The translations under genes were made by a program, and so were the position numbers. The notes beneath the pieces are model-generated. The model searched no databases. It saw only the letters and a list, made by a program, of their open reading frames with translations, and was not told where the DNA came from. From a bacterium (GTDB lineage: Bacteria > CAIJMQ01 > JAADFP01), in contig JALUVB010000140.1 of the NCBI GenBank assembly GCA_027021085.1, forward strand, positions 1 to 9,697: a stretch of 9,697 bases of DNA, in the 5' to 3' direction. Below, piece after piece: positions 1-5,052 of this stretch. The first letter of the stretch is position 1, and the number at the start of each line of letters is the position of its first letter.

Positions 1-19
1 TTTCCTTAATGGTAATCAT
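1..19 (-). CDS. Start of a gene running off the left edge (partial, 6 codons)
   Basis: Seen: on the minus strand an ATG at 19-17 opens a frame reading M-I-T-I-K-E before the window ends. A strong Shine-Dalgarno (GGAGG, 31-27) lies 7 bases upstream, and a near-consensus promoter lies just beyond it. The gene follows the last attC of the array in the same orientation, so it may belong to a fourth cassette. Cassettes with their own promoter are often toxin-antitoxin modules, and a start like MITIKE would suit a Phd/YefM-type antitoxin, but six residues cannot identify a family. That idea is inference only. Confidence 0.6.
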
Positions 20-37
20 ATTCCCACCTCCAGATAA

Positions 38-66
38 AATATACCATATGTCAAAGAAAATGTCAA
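38..66 (-). promoter_or_regulatory. Sigma70-type promoter for the left-edge gene
   Basis: Minus strand: -35 TTGACA (66-61), a 17-base spacer, -10 TATATT (43-38). A second copy of TTGACAT lies 12 bases downstream of the first (54-48), giving a short direct repeat between the two boxes that could act as an operator. The predicted transcription start (about 31) falls at the Shine-Dalgarno itself, so the leader would be extremely short, or transcription starts slightly upstream. Confidence 0.65.
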
Positions 67-117
67 TATATGATACAGGTTAATTGGCAGTTAACTCGTC
101 ACCTTATTTGTTTTTTC

Positions 118-191
118 ATCTAATGGCAGAGCTCACCTGCCGCCAAGGAGTGCAGCGGAATTGCCAGTCCGAGTTAATGCGTTTGTTGGCC
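118..191 (-). other. attC site of the third cassette, distal core degenerate
   Basis: Read on the minus strand, R'' is GGCCAAC (191-185), the exact complement of this cassette's first bases (GTTGGCC at 1809-1803). The inner part shares CCGCTGC, GGCGGC and TGAGCTC blocks with the neighbouring attC at 1803-1887, so the two are related. The expected R' core reads ATTAGAT (124-118), with A in place of the crossover G. The site is either mutated or a junction with non-integron DNA. The stem pairing is imperfect. The stop codon of the upstream gene lies inside this site. Confidence 0.65.
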
Positions 192-1790
192 TGTGTTCTC
201 TTCAAGCCAAGCCCGGTTCCATGCAATACGATAACCACCTAATTGTTCAATAGTAGAACCCATTATATCAGGGCTTTGTATTCTTCTAATCCGTTTTACT
301 TGAATTGTGCATACTAAATGAGGACCTAAGCCATATCCTGAGAGACGTCTGCGACGATAATCTTTACAGAAGACGCTAATACGAGCGTAACCCAAGGGAA
401 GAAAACGGATAATTTTGCATATTGGCGTTTTTTTACGTGCTTCTGAGAGAGCTTTTCTGACTGCTTTTTTCCGGATCTTTCGAATAATATCTTGTGTTAT
501 TGAACCTTTATGATATTCTACAAAAACACTCCCATTAAGTACAGCCCCCCAGGCATTCCTATGGATATTAGCTTCTCGGATGTATATTTCAGGTAGGCCA
601 AGTTGCCTTTTAATATCTAATATAGCAATTGGCATGTTAAGTCTGAAACTCAATATAATGTTCTGAATCCGAGCAATGAATCGGGGGGTTTTTATTCGGG
701 GGACATAGAATACTAAATCGTTTTCAAGTACGCCCTTATAATCTTCAAGGATAGCATCTTGCTTATTCCTTAAATCATGGAGCTTTTTGCCATCAAATGC
801 CGCCCACCCAGGCCAAGAGGAGGAAGAACGAATGGAAAAGAAATAGCGATCATAGCCGGGCACAAAACTTTCAACAAGAACTCCTGTCTGAAATGTGGAT
901 AATTGGACCTTCCCGTAATCAGCAGTGTTTGGCCTGGCATATATTATAAGTTGGTTCAATCCCGTGAATTTAGAGGGTGTACAACCTACAACCTCCCACC
1001 ATGGGGTCTTGGTTTCCTCTTTAAGTTCCTCCAACAGCAGCTGTTGAGGTAACCGGTATCCATTTGGTTGATTTACTAAAAGGAAAAGAGAAAGTGCAAG
1101 AGCTAAAGCATTGCAAGAATCAAGAAGATCATCAAATGTCCTAACGATATCTCTATCGCTATATTTTTCTTCATTCCCTTTCTTGTCGCAGTACAGAATT
1201 TCGTTCTGAAGATATGTAATACCACCGTGGGCGATGGCATTTCGGACTATATGCTTGTATGGATTGACAACATCAGACAAGCTAGTTCTTTCTATCTCCT
1301 CAACGATTGGAAACAAATCTAGGCCATCTGTTCCACTGCCCCGATCAACGCGCGAAAAATAGGCAACGATACGACAAAATGGAGTGAAAACGGCTTCTGT
1401 AAGCCTAAGATAAGAGGGGTGTATTTGTTGATCGATGAACCTAATGAACTCAATATTATCAAGTTTCTCAAAAAAATCGTGCCAGTCTAAGTTGTTGATC
1501 TCTTCGAGATGAAGGAATGCTCGATTCAACTCAGCATCATGCTCAGTCAGATATTGCTGAAGTGCACCTTGGCTAATTCGATTTCTATCCTCTAACCATC
1601 CAAGAAATTTACTGTAAACAGATTGCGAATAAAAACGCTGTGGCGATCTTTTAATGTATTTGTGAATAGAAAGGAAGTGATCATGTGGACAGTCTTCCAA
1701 TTCAGGAAAGTGCTCCTTGATATCGCTGCGTTTTCGTGCATGAGTGTTCCGTAGCAGGGGATTCTCAAGTATGTTTCTGAGAGCTTCCAT
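174..1790 (-). CDS. HEPN-like cassette protein with long basic C-terminal region (unknown family)
   Basis: I do not recognise a named family. The first half is largely helical in character and contains IVRNAIAHGG, an R-x4-H motif with Asn after the Arg (R183 and H188 from the ATG at 1790). This is the pattern of HEPN domains, many of which are RNases in toxins, Abi proteins and CRISPR effectors. It is followed by a hydrophobic helix rich in Ala and Leu, as in other HEPN-like folds. Residues from about 250 to the end form a second region of mixed beta character with a very basic stretch near the C terminus (KIRKKAVRKA, YRRRRL), which could bind nucleic acid. I chose ATG 1790 (538 residues). 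An in-frame TTG at 1808 sits exactly at the cassette crossover and would add six residues. No good Shine-Dalgarno is visible. The last residues (GQQTH) are encoded by attC sequence. A role as a single-gene anti-phage effector is inferred from the motif and the cassette context. Confidence 0.75.
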   Translation of the reverse strand: MEALRNILENPLLRNTHARKRSDIKEHFPELEDCPHDHFLSIHKYIKRSPQRFYSQSVYSKFLGWLEDRNRISQGALQQYLTEHDAELNRAFLHLEEINNLDWHDFFEKLDNIEFIRFIDQQIHPSYLRLTEAVFTPFCRIVAYFSRVDRGSGTDGLDLFPIVEEIERTSLSDVVNPYKHIVRNAIAHGGITYLQNEILYCDKKGNEEKYSDRDIVRTFDDLLDSCNALALALSLFLLVNQPNGYRLPQQLLLEELKEETKTPWWEVVGCTPSKFTGLNQLIIYARPNTADYGKVQLSTFQTGVLVESFVPGYDRYFFSIRSSSSWPGWAAFDGKKLHDLRNKQDAILEDYKGVLENDLVFYVPRIKTPRFIARIQNIILSFRLNMPIAILDIKRQLGLPEIYIREANIHRNAWGAVLNGSVFVEYHKGSITQDIIRKIRKKAVRKALSEARKKTPICKIIRFLPLGYARISVFCKDYRRRRLSGYGLGPHLVCTIQVKRIRRIQSPDIMGSTIEQLGGYRIAWNRAWLEENTGQQTH

Positions 1791-1802
1791 TTTCTCATTC
1801 AA

Positions 1803-1887
1803 GGCCAACGCCTGAGCTCAGCCGCCGACAAGACGCAAGCCCGAAGGGCGCAGCGGATGGGCGTTCAGGTGCAGCGCTTTGTTATGT
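1803..1887 (-). other. attC site of the middle cassette (85 bp)
   Basis: Minus strand: R'' ACATAAC (1887-1881; extended ACACATAAC) and R' GTTGGCC (1809-1803) preceded by GC. The extended R'' is the exact complement of the start of its own cassette (GTTATGTGT from 2794). The inside holds a strong apical hairpin (GCCC, loop of three, GGGC at 1839-1849). An outer arm pairs CCTGA near R'' with TCAGG near R'. Length and layout fit a medium-sized attC. Confidence 0.85.
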
Positions 1888-1893
1888 GTACCT

Positions 1894-2766
1894 TTATATT
1901 TCAATTTTCGCCTCAACTAATTGAAATAATGCCGCTTTCAAAACCTGCCAGGATATTTTTGCAGTATATTCATCTGGATTGAATTTTGAACTAACCTGTT
2001 GAAACGGATGAATATAATTACGAAATTCCCTCAAGGAATGGCTGAATTTTTTAACATCTTCTTTCAGTAATCCCAACTCATGCGATACATTTATTAAATC
2101 GTTTAATGTCCACTCGTGGAACGGCCTTACTTTACCTCCGCTGTTCTTGGGAGAAGACTTTGCCTTATTAAACTGTTTTGGATATTTCAGCGCTATTCCC
2201 AAAAGAATTCCTTCCAAGGTACTACCTGAAAGAAAAATAACCGCTAGCGGCGCATTTGAGGATAAACATCGTTTAATCTCTTCAAGGCGCATACTGAGAA
2301 CATCAGTAATGGCGCTATTTAAGCCTATTTTTTCAAGAGGTATTTCTTCAAATTCTATATTAAGAAAATCTGTCTCATCGTCAGTAAGTTTTGACGATAA
2401 CGATTTTTCTAAATCACTTTCATCGGCTTTAACAAAGCTAATCTCCTTACCCTTTCTAATTACTTTCCATCCGTCAAATACGAGATACTGATTGAATTCA
2501 TCGATAAATTTATCTAGTTCGCCCATTCTTCCGATAAAATTGACTGGTGCAAACAGATTTTTTATACATTTATCCAACTCCGGTGTTCCATTAATCTTTG
2601 ATAGTTTCTCGTCTGTATATATCCATCTTGAAGGAAAACCTTGTCCATAAGTATCATTAAAGCCAAGCTCATTAAAAAATTGAACTAATTTCGGTCCAGA
2701 ACGATATTCTGTCTCTTCGTTGATAAGACCTCGAAGTTTTTCTAACGTCTTCTTTTGTAAAATCAT
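1894..2766 (-). CDS. AbiJ-like / HEPN-like abortive-infection-type protein
   Basis: A 290-residue protein that fills its cassette: the ATG lies 27 bases inside the crossover and the TAA stop about 6 bases before the R'' core. The N-terminal part, about residues 15-110 (with YRSGPKLVQFFNELGF, GQGFPSRW, NGTPELDKCIKN, NFIGRMGELD and FNQYLVFDGW), resembles N-terminal domains I associate with AbiJ-type proteins. This is family recall, not a search result. The C-terminal part, about 155-290, is helical and ends in SLREFRNYIHP. This contains R246-x6-H253 and an overlapping RNxxH, in the style of HEPN/DUF4145-type domains, whose members include RNases and abortive-infection effectors. No signal peptide or membrane segment is seen, so it is probably cytosolic. 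A weak AGAAG ribosome site precedes the ATG. Expression probably depends on the array promoter at 3770-3798. Defence function is inferred; the exact family is uncertain. Confidence 0.82.
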   Translation of the reverse strand: MILQKKTLEKLRGLINEETEYRSGPKLVQFFNELGFNDTYGQGFPSRWIYTDEKLSKINGTPELDKCIKNLFAPVNFIGRMGELDKFIDEFNQYLVFDGWKVIRKGKEISFVKADESDLEKSLSSKLTDDETDFLNIEFEEIPLEKIGLNSAITDVLSMRLEEIKRCLSSNAPLAVIFLSGSTLEGILLGIALKYPKQFNKAKSSPKNSGGKVRPFHEWTLNDLINVSHELGLLKEDVKKFSHSLREFRNYIHPFQQVSSKFNPDEYTAKISWQVLKAALFQLVEAKIEI

Positions 2767-2787
2767 TTCATCTTCTTAATTAAAGAC

Positions 2788-2847
2788 ACATAACGCTCAG
2801 CATCAGCGGCGGTGCGTAGCGCCGTCCGCTGCATGCTGTTGTTAGAC
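2788..2847 (-). other. attC site of the TIR cassette (60 bp, well formed)
   Basis: Minus strand: R'' GTCTAAC (2847-2841) and R' GTTATGT (2794-2788) enclose a near-perfect palindrome. CAGCAT pairs with ATGCTG. CAGCGGACGG pairs with CCGCCGCTG except for a single extra A, which looks like the extrahelical base that gives attC its strand polarity. A loop of about 8 bases sits at the tip. The 60-bp length is the classic '59-base element' size. R'' is complementary to the start of its own cassette at 3732-3726. Confidence 0.92.
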
Positions 2848-2872
2848 GCCTTGTTCTTACAACGCCTTGTTC
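2846..2872. repeat. 11-bp direct repeat over the TIR gene stop codon
   Basis: ACGCCTTGTTC occurs at 2846-2856 and again at 2862-2872 (plus strand), period 16. It covers the last TIR codons, the stop, and the first bases of the attC R'' core. It looks like a small local duplication at the gene/attC boundary. Confidence 0.7.
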
Positions 2873-3699
2873 ATATCCACAGGTAGCCCAGCGGCCTTTA
2901 GTTCCCTGGCTAACTGCAATCGCCAGGCGCCCTCCGTGTCCAGCTTCACGTAGAGTACTCCCGAGTAATCGGAAGGTATCTCGACGCCCTCCACGTACAG
3001 TACGCACACGCGAGACCGGCCAAGCCTGCCAAGGAAGAACCCGAGTTCAAGGATCACGTTCTGCCGTGCACGAGGATGCAGTTCATCGTTCGATGCCGAC
3101 GCCAACCCGCCGCGATCGTCGCCAGTGAGAAGCACAACTGCGAATCCTACGTCGCTGTACTCTTCGAACTTCTCGATGATAGTCCGGCCGCGATTAGGCT
3201 GCTCGCGAAGTAGAATAACTTTTTGATCTAGTTTCTCAAGGAAGCGTGCTACGGCCTGAATTGCCGCCTCGTCGTGACCGTGCACCAGGAAGATCCGATG
3301 GCCCTTTGGTGCATTCGCTAGTACGCCAGACACAGTTCCCACCCCTTGGAGTTGCTGCTCCGTCCTGAGCAGTTCCACTAAGCCCTCAAGACGCGCGAGC
3401 TGGGATTGGAGGCTTTCCGCTCGGTGGTTTTCCCACCATTCTTCGCCTGCTCCCATCGGGAAGGCCCCGTACTTTCCCACATCCGTCACGCTGCTCACGT
3501 TTGGTGAATTCCGACCGAACGCCTTCTCTAGATAATTGCGGGTCACGAGCTCCCACTGCCCATAGGAATCACTGTCGAGAGGACGGGATTGTAGGAGTGC
3601 GCGACCCTTTCGGAGTTGCTCCTCGAGGAGGCGGATCCCCGTAGCAGGGTCAACCTCCGGGACGCCCGGAGGATCTGGCTCTTTGCGTCTACGTGCCAT
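2857..3699 (-). CDS. TIR-like nucleotide-binding protein (PF10137 / CAP12-PCTIR TIR type)
   Basis: A 280-residue cytosolic protein. The C-terminal half is a TIR-like domain of the type also found in CBASS Cap12 and Pycsar effectors. It contains the strand-loop RIFLVHGHDEAAI (135-147), REQPNRGRTIIEKFEEY (165-181), the strand VGFAVVLLTGDDRG (184-197), ARQNVILELGFFLGRLGR (211-228) and a final SDYSGVLYV segment. E176 in TIIEKFE is the best candidate for the catalytic glutamate of NAD+ hydrolysis. The N-terminal part (about 20-120; LLEEQLRKGRALL, YLEKAFG, then a helical stretch) is not STING-like or an obvious cyclic-nucleotide sensor. Members of this family that degrade NAD+ kill or stall infected cells; that activity here is inferred. 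ATG 3699 has only a weak upstream AGGGA. The gene is visibly richer in GC than its neighbours, as expected for an acquired cassette, and is the promoter-proximal one. Confidence 0.9.
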   Translation of the reverse strand: MARRRKEPDPPGVPEVDPATGIRLLEEQLRKGRALLQSRPLDSDSYGQWELVTRNYLEKAFGRNSPNVSSVTDVGKYGAFPMGAGEEWWENHRAESLQSQLARLEGLVELLRTEQQLQGVGTVSGVLANAPKGHRIFLVHGHDEAAIQAVARFLEKLDQKVILLREQPNRGRTIIEKFEEYSDVGFAVVLLTGDDRGGLASASNDELHPRARQNVILELGFFLGRLGRSRVCVLYVEGVEIPSDYSGVLYVKLDTEGAWRLQLARELKAAGLPVDMNKAL

Positions 3700-3725
3700 C
3701 CGATCTTTCCCTACTCCGCTCGTAC

Positions 3726-3732
3726 GTCTAAC
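3726..3732 (-). other. Entry core of the array (cassette/attI-like junction)
   Basis: Minus strand GTTAGAC, a perfect GTTRRRY core, marks the start of the first cassette. Upstream of it there is no palindrome, so this is not another attC. It is the position expected for attI or for a secondary insertion site (preceded by GGAT). A tiny ATG frame (M-L-D-V-R-A-E-stop, 3735-3712) spans the junction, recalling the short frame in attI1 known to help translation of the first cassette. That parallel is only suggestive. Confidence 0.7.
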
Positions 3733-3769
3733 ATCCTTTTTTATTTTTCTTCTATTATCAATTATCTAA

Positions 3770-3798
3770 ATAATACATTTAAAGCGGCAAAGCGTCAA
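3770..3798 (-). promoter_or_regulatory. Putative array promoter (Pc-like)
   Basis: Minus strand: -35 TTGACG (3798-3793), a spacer of exactly 17 bases, -10 TATTAT (3775-3770). Start of transcription is expected near 3763, about 30 bases before the cassette entry core and about 65 before the TIR ATG. No other good promoter precedes the cassettes, so it probably drives all three genes, with falling expression along the array. Confidence 0.7.
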
Positions 3799-3830
3799 AT
3801 TTTCTGCAATTTTTGCTGAAGAGAAGGGAA

Positions 3831-4100
3831 ATAGTAAACAGTGAATTGGTACCCTGGTATCTTGGTAATCCTGGTTTCTTGCCCGCCTGTCATGCCTGCG
3901 GAAGCAGGCATCCAGTAAAGCAGTGAGTAGATAGTAGCGGGTAGATAATAGTTAGGGAAGATATAAGATAGGTGTGAGGTGATAAGCAGAACTGGCAACT
4001 AACAACTCTCCCAAGATACAGGTGGGGCACAGGTGGAACTGGTAACTGGAAACTGGCAACTAACAACTCTTCCACCATAGACTTTAGACGTTAAACTGGG
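3831..4100. repeat. Degenerate intergenic repeat belt, left of the cyclotransferase gene
   Basis: The 516-base gap 3700-4215 contains no convincing gene. Besides the array promoter, it holds repetitive text: the 19-mer beginning ACTGGCAACTAACAACTCT occurs at 3991-4009 and 4052-4070. Variants of AACTGGTAACTGG, AGTAAACAGTGAATTGG and GGTAATCCTGGTTTC also recur. ACCATAGACTTTAGACG (4074-4090) recurs exactly at 5266-5282 on the other side of the cyclotransferase gene. These look like decayed dispersed repeats. The regular spacer and repeat lengths of a CRISPR array are absent. Confidence 0.75.
3892..3911. repeat. Perfect palindromic hairpin (REP-like)
   Basis: ATGCCTGC (3892-3899) and GCAGGCAT (3904-3911) form a perfect 8-bp stem closed by GGAA. 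It sits in a TGTC...CCAG context that I recall as a dispersed palindromic repeat in many bacterial genomes. It could be a REP/RAYT-type element or simply a transcript-stabilising hairpin. Having no poly-T tract, it is unlikely to be an intrinsic terminator. Confidence 0.6.
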
Positions 4101-4107
4101 AGGGGGA

Positions 4108-4120
4108 GTTGTCGGACAAC
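4108..4120. promoter_or_regulatory. 13-bp perfect palindrome upstream of the cyclotransferase promoter
   Basis: GTTGTC and GACAAC flank a single central G. The site lies 47 bases upstream of the predicted -35 box, where an activator or repressor could bind. No known operator is recognised. Confidence 0.3.
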
Positions 4121-4166
4121 ATCCAAATGAAACCAACTACCGGCAACAAACAGGGAGAATATGGGG

Positions 4167-4195
4167 TTGTAGAAGCGCAGATTATTGCATACAAT
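4167..4195 (+). promoter_or_regulatory. Putative sigma70-type promoter for the glutaminyl cyclotransferase gene
   Basis: TTGTAG (4167-4172), a 17-base spacer, TACAAT (4190-4195). The predicted start near 4202 leaves a leader of about 14 bases before the ATG, with no Shine-Dalgarno visible, so translation may be weak or nearly leaderless. Confidence 0.5.
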
Positions 4196-4215
4196 AGCAC
4201 TATATAAATTTTATT

Positions 4216-5052
4216 ATGAAGTATTCCCTGGCAATTTTCATAGGGCTTTTTATCTTATCAATTGCCGTGCTTCTTTATTACCGGTCAAATGTGCACGGCT
4301 CAACAGTTATTCCTCCTTCAGCAGACCCCAAAATTTCGGGAAAGGTCCCCATATATACTTACAGAATAGTAAATATTTATCCGCATGACAGAAAAGCTTT
4401 TACCCAGGGTTTGGCTTTTGAAAACGGATTTTTATACGAAGGAACAGGGTTCCAGGGAAAATCCAGCTTACGGAAGGTTAAACTGGAAAACGGAGCCGTC
4501 TTGCAGATTTATAAACTTCCCGAGCAATTCTTTGGTGAAGGTATAACTATTTATGGAGATAAAATTATTCAATTGACCTGGCGCTCCAGGGTGGGATTTG
4601 TCTATGATAAGAAAACCTTTAAGTTAATAAAACAGTTCACCTATCCCACCGAAGGTTGGGGCATTACCAACGATGGGAAACGCTTAATCATGAGCAATGG
4701 CAGCTCAACATTATACTTTCTGGACCCGAATACCTTTGCACAAATCGGGCAAATAGAAGTGCACGATAATAATTATTATCTAACCAGGTTAAATGAACTG
4801 GAATACGTGCAGGGAGAGATTTATGCCAACATATTACAAAGCGACTACATTGCCAGGATTTCTCCCCGCACAGGGGAAGTAACCGGCTGGATAGACCTGA
4901 GAAATATTTTGCCTCCCAGATACCGGAGAAACCGCACCCATGTGCTCAATGGAATCGCCTACGATACGCAGAACAACCGGCTGTTCGTAACCGGTAAATT
5001 CTGGCCGCGTCTTTTTGAAATTGAGCTTATCCCTAAAAGTAGTGAACAGTAA
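4216..5052 (+). CDS. Glutaminyl-peptide cyclotransferase, beta-propeller type (PF05096)
   Basis: A 278-residue enzyme predicted to convert N-terminal glutamine of peptides or proteins to pyroglutamate, releasing ammonia. The plant-type metal-independent propeller family is recognised by FTQGLAFENGFLYEGTG (62-78), FFGEGIT and QLTWR (105-123), EGWGITNDGKRLIMSNGS (146-163), RLNELEYVQGEIYANI (191-206), VLNGIAYD (243-250) and VTGKFWPRLFEI (258-269). The family's usual conserved acidic residue lies in the first of these motifs. Residues 1-22 form a hydrophobic signal or anchor segment, so the enzyme acts outside the cytoplasmic membrane. The ATG at 4216 gives the expected short N-terminal signal. 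The gene stands alone between two repeat belts, with its own promoter, and is not part of the cassette array. Its natural substrate cannot be told from context. Confidence 0.93.
   Translation: MKYSLAIFIGLFILSIAVLLYYRSNVHGSTVIPPSADPKISGKVPIYTYRIVNIYPHDRKAFTQGLAFENGFLYEGTGFQGKSSLRKVKLENGAVLQIYKLPEQFFGEGITIYGDKIIQLTWRSRVGFVYDKKTFKLIKQFTYPTEGWGITNDGKRLIMSNGSSTLYFLDPNTFAQIGQIEVHDNNYYLTRLNELEYVQGEIYANILQSDYIARISPRTGEVTGWIDLRNILPPRYRRNRTHVLNGIAYDTQNNRLFVTGKFWPRLFEIELIPKSSEQ

Larger units (their letters stand above)
124..3731 (-). mobile_element. Integron cassette array, three cassettes, no integrase (CALIN-like)
   Basis: Three single-gene units, all on the minus strand, are separated by attC sites. 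With crossover placed between G and TT of GTTRRRY, the cassettes span 3731-2794 (TIR-like gene), 2793-1809 (AbiJ/HEPN-like gene) and 1808-124 (RNxxxH gene). Each cassette's first bases are complementary to its own R'' core: GTTAGACG with CGTCTAAC, GTTATGTGT with ACACATAAC, and GTTGGCC with GGCCAAC. This is the expected signature of circular cassettes inserted by an integron tyrosine recombinase. The genes nearly fill their cassettes, and base composition differs visibly between them: the TIR cassette is GC-rich and the middle one AT-rich. That points to separate origins. No intI gene is present anywhere in the window. Confidence 0.88.

Noticed and set aside
2147-2491. Plus-strand open frame of 114 codons opposite the AbiJ/HEPN-like gene
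   Set aside because: It is antisense to a gene that is well supported by cassette boundaries and motifs, and is low-complexity in Ser and Leu.
174-3699. Reading the three cassette genes as one multi-subunit defence operon
   Set aside because: Each gene is separated by its own attC and has different base composition. They are independently mobile units, though they may share a promoter.
2857-3699. Interpretation of the TIR gene as a bacterial STING-TIR fusion
   Set aside because: The order is wrong (TIR is C-terminal) and the N-terminal region lacks any STING-like sequence I can recognise.
3991-4070. Two 19-bp direct repeats that might suggest a CRISPR array
   Set aside because: There are only two exact copies, the intervening text is itself made of related words, there is no constant spacer length, and no cas genes are present.
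3795-4078. Short minus-strand frames containing words such as PASAGMTGG
   Set aside because: These are translations of the palindromic and degenerate repeats, not proteins.
3800-4215. Search for an integron integrase (tyrosine recombinase) gene in either strand
   Set aside because: No open frame of suitable length exists there, and no translated frame anywhere in the window shows integrase motifs.
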